From positions 1 to 19,704 of the forward strand of contig CAYTNY010000038.1 of NCBI GenBank assembly GCA_964439215.1: a stretch of 19,704 bases of DNA, in the 5' to 3' direction. Shown here one piece after another: positions 1 to 6,961 of this stretch. A model generated the notes under the pieces. The model saw only the letters and a list, made by a program, of their open reading frames with translations. It was not told the DNA's origin and ran no database searches. Every line of letters begins with the position of its first letter. Positions within the stretch are counted from its first letter, which is position 1. Source of the stretch: CAYTNY01 sp964439215. GTDB lineage: Bacteria > Oederibacteriota > PGYV01 > CAYTNY01. Both the position numbers and the translations under genes were made by a program.

Positions 1-51
1 TTTGACACGTCATTTCTCTAATTTCAAGTGGTACAGTTTTCGGGGGTAAGC

Positions 52-204
52 TCAGTTGTTTTCCACCGTGTAGTCTGTCACGCCTTCTCCTTCCACGCTC
101 ATAGACATTCTGTTGCCGCGGTAATCGTAAGTATATCCCCAAACTGACTCGTTCATCATTTTTTTCAACATTTTAACCTTCCCTGCTTTAATGTTAACCT
201 CCAT
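52..204 (-). pseudogene. Rhs/YD-repeat fragment
   Basis: A 50-codon reading frame from ATG at 204 to TGA at 52 contains the segment WGYTYDYRGNRMSMSVEGEG, a typical YD repeat of Rhs proteins. Rhs proteins are normally over 1000 residues, so this is only a scrap of the shell-forming region. It lies downstream of the three Rhs-tip cassettes on the same strand. GGAGG sits too close to the ATG at 204 to decide the start; the in-frame ATG at 171 has a GGGAAGG upstream and could be used instead. After VENN the frame stops and the sequence at 1-51 no longer resembles Rhs, so something has cut the gene there. Expression as a functional product is unlikely. Confidence 0.6.
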
Positions 205-261
205 TTCAACACTCAATAATTAAATCCCTTAATTACTATAAATAACTTCATATCAACAAAA

Positions 262-534
262 CTAATCTGCGGCTATAAAAGTAAATGTCGTTAACCATAA
301 CATAATAATTACTAGCGCATAAACAAACATAAATTTATATAAAACTGAAAGCTTTTCTTTTTTCAATAACTTATACATTATAAACAACATAGTAAGAACA
401 GCTAAACCAATTATCGCTATTGCAGTAATAGCAAACACATCCTTATCAATCAGTAATATATGTAAGATCAATGCTATTATATTTAATATAGAAAGTACCA
501 CGAATACTATATTTTTGGTTATTCTTATCGTCAT
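262..534 (-). CDS. Small three-helix membrane protein, putative immunity partner of Rhs tip 1
   Basis: This 90-residue protein has three predicted membrane segments at about residues 8-29, 33-54 and 66-87, with a basic KLLKKEK loop before the third. I do not recognise a family. Its ATG overlaps the TGA of the upstream Rhs-tip gene in an ATGA arrangement (531-534), which implies translational coupling; an in-frame start 24 bases earlier is possible but less likely. The position, directly after a variable Rhs C-terminal domain and coupled to it, is where the immunity gene lies in known Rhs toxin systems. The immunity role is inferred from that context only. The stop is TAG. Confidence 0.65.
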   Translation of the reverse strand: MTIRITKNIVFVVLSILNIIALILHILLIDKDVFAITAIAIIGLAVLTMLFIMYKLLKKEKLSVLYKFMFVYALVIIMLWLTTFTFIAAD

Positions 535-1505
535 TGAAGATACCTCTCCCCGCACCATTTTTCACACGAAAGATTTGATGGTGCTTGTTGTCCATACGAA
601 TTAGCTTCTATATCTTCCAGATCAAATTCTCTTCCTTTTATATATGCATCATAAATCTCTTTACCATAGCTTAGCACCTCTGATTGTGTCATTCCTCTTT
701 TACAATTCCTAACAATTTCACAATGCGCCACACAATGTCCATATTTGTCATTTATCACTCCGTTATGAACCAGTTTTGCCAGTGCCGCTGTATATATCCA
801 CGCCTCAATACAATCACCCAAAGTCTGCGTTTTTGCCGGACACAGCCCCGTCACATCCCACAGGTTCACAGGGTTATTCGCGGCATACGCATAAAGATTC
901 ATCCCGCCCAACTCGCCTATCGGGTCTCTTGATATCCACTTGCCCAGCTCGCTGTCATACCAGCGGTTGTGGAAGTTTATAAATCCTGAGTCCCAGTCTT
1001 TATACCCGCCGTAACGTCCGACAAAGGTGAAGTTATTTATAGGGTCTTCGGTGGTGTTGGTTACATTGCCGAAGGGGTCGTAATGGTAGTATTTTACAGG
1101 CATACCGGTGTCATCGGTGATGGCGGTGACTGAGCCGAGGGAGTTAAAGAGATAATACAAATCCCGGGTCATTAAAAACTCTCCCGTGTTGTTGTCATAG
1201 GCGTAGTGTTTCATACCCAATAAACCTTCGTCATCGTGGGTGTATATTTTGGATATCTTCCCCTGAGAAAACTTCTCGCATATGAGTCTGTCGCCGTTAT
1301 GGAAGAAATATGTATGCTCCCCGTTTTCTGTCTTTCTGAGCATCCTGTTTGAAGTATTGTACAAATACTCTTTTGTCCCGCTCCCCGAAAAACTCTGTGT
1401 ATGCAGCCTGTCTTTGTAGTCATAACCGTAAACAAAACACCGAAGTCCACCGTGTCTCCCCCCGCGCTCTGTTTCCTGTTTTTTATGCCTTACTGCTGCC
1501 TGCAA
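531..1505 (-). CDS. Rhs C-terminal tip protein 1 (truncated Rhs with variable toxin-like domain)
   Basis: This 324-residue protein starts at TTG (1505) with GGAGG seven bases upstream. Rhs homology begins near residue 24 (FVYGYDYKDRL). It runs through GSVTAITDDTG, YYHYDPFGN and NRWYDSELGKWISRDPIGEL to the core end NPVNLWDVTGLC near residue 222. The usual DPxGL core end reads DVTGL here. The remaining ~100 residues are a variable C-terminal domain with YGHCVAHCEIVRNC, a DLEDIEANSYG segment and a CEKWC ending. That cysteine-bearing pattern recurs at the ends of Rhs proteins, but I cannot assign its activity. The N-terminal shell and secretion regions are absent, so this is an orphan tip rather than a full Rhs toxin. 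It overlaps the next gene by 4 bases. Confidence 0.75.
   Translation of the reverse strand: MQAAVRHKKQETERGGRHGGLRCFVYGYDYKDRLHTQSFSGSGTKEYLYNTSNRMLRKTENGEHTYFFHNGDRLICEKFSQGKISKIYTHDDEGLLGMKHYAYDNNTGEFLMTRDLYYLFNSLGSVTAITDDTGMPVKYYHYDPFGNVTNTTEDPINNFTFVGRYGGYKDWDSGFINFHNRWYDSELGKWISRDPIGELGGMNLYAYAANNPVNLWDVTGLCPAKTQTLGDCIEAWIYTAALAKLVHNGVINDKYGHCVAHCEIVRNCKRGMTQSEVLSYGKEIYDAYIKGREFDLEDIEANSYGQQAPSNLSCEKWCGERYLQ
838..1137 (-). repeat. Rhs core repeat, copy 1 (pairs with 2268-2567)
   Basis: About 300 bp encoding the end of the Rhs core is nearly the same as 2268-2567; I count about 13 differences by eye (~96% identity). Similarity stops sharply just after the TGLCP codons, where the variable C-terminal domains begin. 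At the other end it stops in the GSVTAITDD segment. A shorter related piece lies in tip 3 at about 3396-3497. This is the expected substrate for homologous recombination between Rhs tips. Confidence 0.85.
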
Positions 1506-1530
1506 GTTAAAGCCTCCGAAAACATTTGAT

Positions 1531-1914
1531 TCATCTCTTCTTTTTATTTTTATCCTTATTCTTTTTCTTTTTATACTTCCTCATTAACTCCACAGCAACA
1601 AAAAATAAAACCAAATAAGCATTGCCTAAAATAAGCGCTGTTATTAGTCCTGGGATTTCCAACCCGGGAATTACATACAAATAAATAAAATAAATAGGCA
1701 CTGCGCCAATAAATGATACTGCTATCTTAACACTTACTCTCTTTTCCTTCACATAATCCCGCATCAGAATATACGTAATTGCGAAATAAACTAAAAACGC
1801 AACAAAAGAAGCCACAATATTTATTTCGTATTCCAAAAATATAAATAACCCCAAAATACTCCAAATAACAAGACCCAAAACAATATATAATAAATATCTT
1901 AAAATAATTTTCAT
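1531..1914 (-). CDS. Small four-helix membrane protein, putative immunity partner of Rhs tip 2
   Basis: The protein is 127 residues from the ATG at 1914, or 133 from the ATG at 1932. It has four hydrophobic segments and a strongly lysine-rich cytoplasmic-type tail (KYKKKKNKDKNKKKR). The chosen ATG lies one base after the TAA of Rhs tip 2; the earlier ATG would overlap that gene by 17 bases, so translation is probably coupled either way. No family is recognised. It has no obvious sequence similarity to the membrane proteins of the other two cassettes, as expected if each is matched to a different toxin domain. The immunity role rests on position. Confidence 0.65.
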   Translation of the reverse strand: MKIILRYLLYIVLGLVIWSILGLFIFLEYEINIVASFVAFLVYFAITYILMRDYVKEKRVSVKIAVSFIGAVPIYFIYLYVIPGLEIPGLITALILGNAYLVLFFVAVELMRKYKKKKNKDKNKKKR

Positions 1915-1915
1915 A

Positions 1916-2626
1916 TTATCTGCACCGCCCATTTACCGCAGCATCCCATTCTTCCCCCAAACATATGACTTCATAAATAAAAATCTGACCCAAAACAAGC
2001 AAAACATTAGCTTTACCCGCCCAGTTGGCATAAGATTTTAATTTTCTATAAACTGAAGACTTATTCCAGCTTATCAGGCCTTTTGCTGACGCATAATTAA
2101 ATGCCTGCGCTTCATAATAAGACTTTATTGATTGTAAAATTCCAGCCCCTGTATATCCCGGAATCTGTCCTGTTAACAAAGATGCAATGTTTATTCCCAA
2201 AAGTTTTTCGCTCATACAGTTATAAAAAACACTAAAACAACTCGGAATGCCGCTAGACGAATCCTTCGGACACAACCCCGTCACATCCCACAGGTTCACT
2301 GGGTTATTATCGGCGTACGCATAAAGATTCATCCCGCCCAGCTCGCCTATCGGGTCTCTTGATATCCACTTGCCCAGCTCGCTGTCATACCAGCGGTTGT
2401 GGAAGTTGATGAATCCTGAGTCCCAGTCTTTATACCCGCCGTATCTGCCGACAAAGGTGAAGTTATTTATAGGGTCTTCGGTGGTGTTGGTTACATTGCC
2501 GAAGGGGTCGTAATGGTAGTATTTTACAGGCATACCTGTGTCATCGGTGATGGCGGTGACTGAGCCTAATTTATAAATACAATTTACCGTAGAATATGTA
2601 CACTGGGCACCTGAGTTCTTTACCAT
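1916..2626 (-). CDS. Rhs C-terminal tip protein 2
   Basis: This 236-residue protein starts at ATG 2626 behind a clear GGGAGG ribosome site. The first ~19 residues (MVKNSGAQCTYS...) are not Rhs-like. From LGSVTAITDD near residue 20 to WDVTGLC near residue 118 it is almost identical to tip 1. The variable domain (about 119-236) holds a segment rich in G, L and I (LLGINIASLLTG) and a hydrophobic stretch near its end (NVLLVLGQIFIYEV), which would suit a membrane-acting toxin; that is inference. The whole shell region of a normal Rhs protein is missing. The stop is immediately followed by the next gene. Confidence 0.75.
   Translation of the reverse strand: MVKNSGAQCTYSTVNCIYKLGSVTAITDDTGMPVKYYHYDPFGNVTNTTEDPINNFTFVGRYGGYKDWDSGFINFHNRWYDSELGKWISRDPIGELGGMNLYAYADNNPVNLWDVTGLCPKDSSSGIPSCFSVFYNCMSEKLLGINIASLLTGQIPGYTGAGILQSIKSYYEAQAFNYASAKGLISWNKSSVYRKLKSYANWAGKANVLLVLGQIFIYEVICLGEEWDAAVNGRCR
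2268..2567 (-). repeat. Rhs core repeat, copy 2 (pairs with 838-1137)
   Basis: This is the second copy of the ~300-bp Rhs core segment, in the same orientation and about 1430 bp from the first. The differences are scattered single bases, with a small cluster at the RYGGYKD codons. The repeat joins two otherwise different genes and marks the swap points of the variable tips. Confidence 0.85.
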
Positions 2627-2658
2627 TTTACCTCCCTCATTTTATATCATACAGCCTT

Positions 2659-3009
2659 TTACTTTATTATTCCTATTGCTACTACTCCAATCAATCCTAA
2701 TATAAAAGGCATATAAAGTGCATATGTGCCTAATTTGGGATTAATAAATAAAATAAATAATGCAAGAACAAACCATAACATAATAAAGTATATTAATTTT
2801 GCCGGTTTAAAAGCCCAAACAGTTAATGGAGTAATAAGTAACGCAAATATTGAAGATATTATAAGTATAACTTGTATAACTCCCGGTGCCATAATACCCT
2901 CAACATCTTTTATCCCTTCGTTATAGAAAATTCTCCACGCGAAAATCAAACCTAATGTAATTGATCCAATCCAACTAAATAATACTGATATAAGCACTTT
3001 GTCTAACAT
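2659..3009 (-). CDS. Small four-helix membrane protein, putative immunity partner of Rhs tip 3
   Basis: This 116-residue protein starts at ATG 3009, with AAAGGAG seven bases upstream. It contains four hydrophobic segments at about residues 6-26, 43-65, 70-91 and 95-115, and has almost no soluble part. It begins 20 bases after the stop of Rhs tip 3, so the two are probably one transcript. No family is recognised and it does not resemble the other two cassette membrane proteins. By position it would be the immunity protein for tip 3. A second subunit or a host-derived membrane protein cannot be excluded. Confidence 0.65.
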   Translation of the reverse strand: MLDKVLISVLFSWIGSITLGLIFAWRIFYNEGIKDVEGIMAPGVIQVILIISSIFALLITPLTVWAFKPAKLIYFIMLWFVLALFILFINPKLGTYALYMPFILGLIGVVAIGIIK

Positions 3010-3029
3010 TTATAACTCCTTTTATATTA

Positions 3030-3551
3030 TTAAAATCCCGCAAAACAAATCGTATAACATTTAACAATTGTTCCATGCGGTCTATCCGAACCGCCTGCAG
3101 CATAGCATCTTACATGAGCTATGAATTGGTCTGTCCCTTTCTTGTGTTCACACCATAGACAACCTCTTACCTGTTGTGACCAAGCACTATCTCCCGCACA
3201 TTTACAGAAACAAGACAGATATACTCCGGCATATTTCTCATTTCCATACTCATCACAAATAGAACTTCCAGAATAAATGGGTTTAGCTTTTGTACAATCA
3301 TCTTCATCAATACATAAGCCAGTAATATCTGTCCAATTCACAGGGTTATTAAGCGTGTACTGATACAAGTTTATCTCTGGACGTTTCCCGACAGTATCGG
3401 CATAAACATAAAGATCTATCCCGCCCAGCTCGCCTATCGGGTCGCGGCTTATCCACTTGCCCAGCTCGCTGTCGTACCAGCGGTTGTGGAAGTTTATGGA
3501 TGCGGGCAGACTGCTTTTGGCGGTAATATAGTGTAGATAATAAGCACCCAA
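3030..3551 (-). CDS. Rhs C-terminal tip protein 3, cysteine-rich, with a double core end
   Basis: This 173-residue frame opens at TTG 3551 and is closed upstream by a TAG, so the N-terminal end is uncertain and the gene may be a remnant. Residues 19-52 match the Rhs core end (INFHNRWYDSELGKWISRD, PIGELGG, LYVYAD). They are followed by a second core end of a different Rhs type (TVGKRPEINLYQYTLNNP, WTDITGLC at about 53-80). The C-terminal ~94 residues carry 11 cysteines, including CFCKC and RGCLWC, and end in CYTICFAGF. Cysteine spacing like this is found in some Rhs tips, but I do not know the activity. The chimera suggests recombination between two rhs genes. Confidence 0.6.
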   Translation of the reverse strand: MGAYYLHYITAKSSLPASINFHNRWYDSELGKWISRDPIGELGGIDLYVYADTVGKRPEINLYQYTLNNPVNWTDITGLCIDEDDCTKAKPIYSGSSICDEYGNEKYAGVYLSCFCKCAGDSAWSQQVRGCLWCEHKKGTDQFIAHVRCYAAGGSDRPHGTIVKCYTICFAGF

Positions 3552-3647
3552 AAAACCTGATTTTGATTCTATTTTTCCCTCCCTGCGTCCGCATAATTTC
3601 TATTTTAAAACCCTCAAAATATTTCCGCATCCGCATCCTGTTAATAT

Positions 3648-3675
3648 ATTTTACCTCATTTAAACAGGGTTGCAA
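3648..3675 (-). promoter_or_regulatory. Possible promoter for the Rhs-tip array
   Basis: On the minus strand TTGCAA (3675-3670) and TAAAAT (3653-3648) are spaced by 16 bases, about 100 bases upstream of the first Rhs-tip start. The match is moderate and the region is AT-rich, so this is only a candidate. Confidence 0.3.
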
Positions 3676-3839
3676 GAATTTTATTGCCGCTAACAAAGAG
3701 GGGAAGCATAGTGTGCGATGTATGGCGTTAAAGGTTAAATCCCCCTTGCCCCCTTTTATCAAACTGCCTCTTACCCGCATTTCCTGTTTAATCGTCAGCT
3801 TATATCATACAGTGTTCAGCCGCTGCATCACCCTCACCA

Positions 3840-3879
3840 AGAGTATGTAACAGGCAAAAAACTGCCTGTAACATACTCT
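3840..3879. repeat. Hairpin in repeat unit 1
   Basis: The arms 3840-3856 and 3863-3879 (AGAGTATGTAACAGGCA and its near-complement) pair over 17 bases with one mismatch around a 6-base A-rich loop. No T-run follows on either strand, so it is not a standard terminator. The same structure recurs at 4142-4181. Confidence 0.8.
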
Positions 3880-4141
3880 ATCCTCTCCCGTCGAGGGAGA
3901 GGGAAAGAACAAAAAAGGGGATAAGGGAATAGGGATTGGGGAATAGTGGAAATATTGAAAACCAAGTTCAGAGTTCCACATTTTAAGTTCCACGTAGGGA
4001 GAGCTGACGTTTGGTTTACGGGCCCGGCGTTAAAGGTTAAATCCCCCTTGCCCCCTTTTATCAAACTGCCTCTTACCCGCATTTCCTGTTTAATCGTCAG
4101 CTTATATCATACAGTGTTCAGCCGCTGCATCACCCTCACCA

Positions 4142-4181
4142 AGAGTATGTAACAGGCAAAAAACTGCCTGTAACATACTCT
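4142..4181. repeat. Hairpin in repeat unit 2
   Basis: This is an exact second copy of the 17-bp-arm hairpin, 302 bp from the first. It is followed directly by the CCTCTCCC/GGGAGAGG inverted repeat. Conservation of both hairpins suggests that structure is part of the repeat. Confidence 0.8.
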
Positions 4182-4334
4182 ATCCTCTCCCGTCGAGGGA
4201 GAGGGGAAGAACAAAAAAAGGGATAAAGGAATAGGGATTGGGGAATAGTGGAAACATTGAAAACCAAGTTCAGAGTTCCAAGTTTCAAGTTCCAATCACC
4301 AAGTAGGGAGGGCTGAAGTTTAGTTTGCGGGCCC

Positions 4335-4546
4335 GGCGTTAAAAACTAAATCCCCCTTGCCCCCTTTTTGAAAAGGGGGTAAAACCAAAAAACATAGAAT
4401 TGCTGTCTTTAGTAGTTTCAATACCTTGCAATTCTTGTCCTCTGCGAGGTGAAGGGCTCCCGGAAATCTGAATGTTTGGAAGTTATGATGTTTAGCAGTT
4501 CCCAAAACTCAAACCCCAAAACTCAAAACTCATCCCTCTATGTTTT
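4335..4546. repeat. Partial third repeat and AAAACTC-type repeat next to lpd
   Basis: A diverged third repeat unit contains a perfect 9-bp-arm hairpin (CCCCCTTTT/AAAAGGGGG at 4360-4379). At 4495-4549 a 55-bp stretch made of degenerate AAAACTC/AAACCCC heptads ends at the stop codon of the dehydrogenase gene. It matches 6778-6832 with one difference. I see no gene here. Confidence 0.7.
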
Positions 4547-5833
4547 TCACGTTCCCCCATACACCAGTGCTTCGGTTATTATTTCTGAATATGAGGGGTG
4601 GATGTGCAGGGATCTTCTTACCTGTTTTGGGGTAAGGCCCGCGGTGATTATTACGGAGAGTTCGTTCATAAGTTCGGCTATTTCACCGCCTGCGGCAGCG
4701 GCTCCGGCTATGATGCCGCTGTGTTCTATTATCTTTATAAAGCCAGCGTCATTTCCCTCCACAACAGCTTTTCCCGATGCTTTGAAAAAATGTTTGTAAA
4801 CCCTGATATCCATTCCTTTGTCCCGCGCCTCTTTTTCCGAAAGGCCTATTGTTCCTGCCTGCGGAGAGGAAAAGACAAGATACGGTATCTTTGAATAATC
4901 GGTTTTTTCGGTTTTTCCGTGCAGTATGTGCTCAACGGCGTTTTCCGCTTCCGCATACGCGGTATACGCCAGCATCGGAGTGTTGATGCAGTCCCCTGCC
5001 GCGTATATGCACGGCGCTGTGGTCATCATATTGTTGTCTGTTTTTATAAAGCCTTTTTCATCCGTCTCAATTCCCGCTTTTTCCAAAGCAAGCGCCGAAA
5101 CACCGGCGCGCCTGCCTGTTGTTTCAAAAATAACATCAAAACGCTCTTTTTTTTCTCCCGCGGGCGTTGTTATTCCTGCTTCATTTTCCGGGGATATTTC
5201 TTCAATGCGGCTGCCTGTCATAATGTTTATTTTTTTCTTTTTAAACTCCCGCACAAGAACCCTTACGGCTTCGTCATCCATACCCGGGAGCAGGCTTTCC
5301 GTAATCTCAACAACAGTTACGGGCACCCCTATATTATTGAAAAAAGAGGCGTATTCGCACCCTATTACGCCGCCTCCTATTATAAGGACGTTTTCGGGCT
5401 TTTTTTCAAGTTCAAAAACCTTTTTTGAATCATAAACATTTTCCCCGGGAAAAATACGCGACGGCTTTGAACCCGCGGCTATGATAATGTTTTTCGCCTC
5501 TGTTTTTCCGCCTCCTGCTTCCAGCACTCCTGCTGATACAAATGACGCTTCGCCTTCAACAATATCTATTCCCGCGGATTTCAGGCGGGAAAGAAACCCC
5601 GCGCGTATGGCGTCGGTTTTGGATTTAACGGTTGAAATAATGCCGGAATAATCATCCGTTGATTTGGAATAATACAAAAGCCCTTTAAGCGGGATACACC
5701 CTTCATTCAGGCAGGTTCCGCCCGCATTTGAAAGGTTTTTTTCAAAAAGAACCGTCTTTAACCCCGCCTTTGCCCCAAGCAAAGCAGCCGTATATCCCGC
5801 GGGCCCTGAACCGATTACCGCAAGGTCATACAT
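4547..5833 (-). CDS. lpdA: Dihydrolipoamide dehydrogenase (E3, FAD/NAD disulfide oxidoreductase)
   Basis: The enzyme reoxidises dihydrolipoyl groups of 2-oxoacid dehydrogenase or glycine-cleavage complexes with NAD+, in the cytoplasm. The 428-residue protein has an N-terminal FAD motif (GSGPAG, 8-13) and the redox-active pair C41/C46 in GGTCLNEGCIPLK, where the usual Ser before Lys is Leu. An NAD motif (IIGGGVIGCEYA) lies near residue 150, the second FAD motif (CIYAAGDC) near 280, and the C-terminal active-site HIHPSYSE near 410. It is somewhat shorter than the usual 460-475 residues. The start follows the lipoprotein stop by 16 bases, without a clear ribosome site. No E1, E2 or glycine-cleavage genes lie in the window, so its partner complex is unknown. 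Confidence 0.92.
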   Translation of the reverse strand: MYDLAVIGSGPAGYTAALLGAKAGLKTVLFEKNLSNAGGTCLNEGCIPLKGLLYYSKSTDDYSGIISTVKSKTDAIRAGFLSRLKSAGIDIVEGEASFVSAGVLEAGGGKTEAKNIIIAAGSKPSRIFPGENVYDSKKVFELEKKPENVLIIGGGVIGCEYASFFNNIGVPVTVVEITESLLPGMDDEAVRVLVREFKKKKINIMTGSRIEEISPENEAGITTPAGEKKERFDVIFETTGRRAGVSALALEKAGIETDEKGFIKTDNNMMTTAPCIYAAGDCINTPMLAYTAYAEAENAVEHILHGKTEKTDYSKIPYLVFSSPQAGTIGLSEKEARDKGMDIRVYKHFFKASGKAVVEGNDAGFIKIIEHSGIIAGAAAAGGEIAELMNELSVIITAGLTPKQVRRSLHIHPSYSEIITEALVYGGT

Positions 5834-5849
5834 AAGAATTCACGTATAC

Positions 5850-6416
5850 TCAAGGAGTCGGCAGAAAAACTTGAAAAGAGTACCCGGGATTAACCGTGTT
5901 GTCCAATGTCGGATTACCGTTAGTACACTCAAATGTTGTAACACAGACATAAACGGTTCCTGTATAAGTTGCGTTCCAAATAATTGTACTCTGCGTTTCT
6001 CCCTCTGTTCCGTGAGTATTCGACCCGCAAAGAATGCCGTCGCAGTCATCATTATAATCGGTATAATTGGCTTCCAGATCCTCAATATCCATTGTATCGA
6101 GATTATTTTTATCGTTTTCATTAAACAGATACATATATGTATCCGTATCATTTCCATCGCCGTCAGTCGTAAGATCGTATGTCCTGAAAACATAGTCAGT
6201 CCCGCTTTCAACATCAATCCTGAACCAATACTTGTGGCATACAGAATCTATTGTAATTCCTTCAACCTGTGATCCAGGCTCCACAATTGTCCCTGAATCA
6301 GGCGTGCTTCCTTCCACAGGCTCTTGATCCGGTTCTGTAGGCCAATCCCCGGAACAGGCGCCTAAAAATATCAGCCCCGCAGTTATAATTCCAAAAAACA
6401 GCATTTTTTTAATCAT
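5850..6416 (-). CDS. Secreted lipoprotein with a PPC-like beta-sandwich domain
   Basis: This 188-residue protein starts at ATG 6416 with AGGAGGA just upstream; this site decides against an in-frame ATG 39 bases earlier. A lipoprotein signal peptide ends in the lipobox LGAC (cysteine 21), followed by an acidic Pro/Glu/Asp spacer. From about residue 60 the pattern resembles bacterial pre-peptidase C-terminal (PPC) domains: KYWFRIDVESGTDYVFRTYD, DGDGNDTDTYMYLF, then YNDDCDG and a final YSFQV strand. Such domains are accessory modules of secreted enzymes and often bind calcium or carbohydrate. No catalytic module is attached. It has its own promoter and runs directly into the dehydrogenase gene, though no functional link is apparent. 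Confidence 0.75.
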   Translation of the reverse strand: MIKKMLFFGIITAGLIFLGACSGDWPTEPDQEPVEGSTPDSGTIVEPGSQVEGITIDSVCHKYWFRIDVESGTDYVFRTYDLTTDGDGNDTDTYMYLFNENDKNNLDTMDIEDLEANYTDYNDDCDGILCGSNTHGTEGETQSTIIWNATYTGTVYVCVTTFECTNGNPTLDNTVNPGYSFQVFLPTP

Positions 6417-6446
6417 ATCATCCTCCTTTTTGATATTTGTAAAATT

Positions 6447-6475
6447 ATAATACAATGAATTTCAGGGGTTGTCAA
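6447..6475 (-). promoter_or_regulatory. Sigma70-type promoter of the lipoprotein gene
   Basis: On the minus strand a perfect -35 TTGACA (6475-6470) and a -10 TATTAT (6452-6447) are separated by 17 bases, about 30 bases upstream of the lipoprotein start. An overlapping TATAAT lies three bases further on. The dehydrogenase gene is probably on the same transcript. Confidence 0.75.
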
Positions 6476-6479
6476 TGGA

Positions 6480-6961
6480 GGGAATGGATAAGAGTTCAAA
6501 AGAAGAAAAAAATGAGTTTTGAGTTTTGAGCTTTGAGTTTTGGGAAGAACTAAACATTCAAACTGCTAATCGTTCAAGCCATTGATATGATTTGGCTAAA
6601 CATCCAATATGAGTTTTGGGTTTTGGGAAGAACAAAAATATTGAAAACCAAGTTTAGAGTAGGGAGGGCTGAGGTTTGGCTTGCAGGCTCGGCGTTAAAA
6701 ACTAAATCCCCCCGCCCCCCTTTATGTAAAGGGGGTGAAAAAAAACAAAAACAGACAGGTTGGCGGATTAGAGGTTTAGCAGTTCCCAAAACTCAAACCC
6801 CAAAGCTCAAAACTCATCCCTCTATGTTTTTCACTAATCACATTTATCCCTGTCCTTTTGAACCTTGAACTGCTCTACCCTTGAACTTTGAACTATTACT
6901 CCCAAAACTCAATGTTTTCCGTTTTTCACAAACCACAAATCACTAACCACTACCCGCTCTC
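6480..6961. repeat. Gene-free stretch filled with dispersed repeat pieces
   Basis: I see no gene between the lipoprotein promoter and the large hydrolase. The stretch contains AAAACTC-type heptads in one orientation at 6511-6548 and the other at 6778-6832. It also holds a copy of the GAAAACCAAGTT / GGCGTTAAAAACTAAATCCCCC phrase at 6640-6715 and a perfect hairpin (CCCCCTTTA/TAAAGGGGG, 6716-6735). None is followed by a proper T-run on the minus strand, so a terminator for the upstream gene is not evident. Confidence 0.7.

Larger units (their letters stand above)
3724..4334. repeat. Two tandem ~302-309 bp intergenic repeat units
   Basis: The stretch 3552-4546 has no gene I can support. Most of it is repeat: unit 1 at 3724-4025 and unit 2 at 4026-4334 are nearly identical, and a third unit starts at 4335 and diverges after about 40 bp. 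Each unit begins GGCGTTAAAGG and then has AAATCCCCCTTGCCCCC. Next come a 17-bp-arm hairpin, a CCTCTCCC/GGGAGAGG hairpin, and the phrase GGGGAATAGTGGAAA with GAAAACCAAGTT. Short reading frames inside repeat from copy to copy and look non-coding. Related pieces lie at 6640-6735 and 16334-16415. Confidence 0.85.

Noticed and set aside
3349..3780. A 143-codon minus-strand frame overlapping Rhs tip 3
   Set aside because: Over the shared stretch the other frame encodes clear Rhs core sequence, while this frame is basic and cysteine-bearing without similarity.
4360..4379. C-tract/G-tract hairpins (also 6716-6735) as rho-independent terminators
   Set aside because: The stems are perfect, but no T-run follows on the minus strand and they recur as part of a dispersed repeat.
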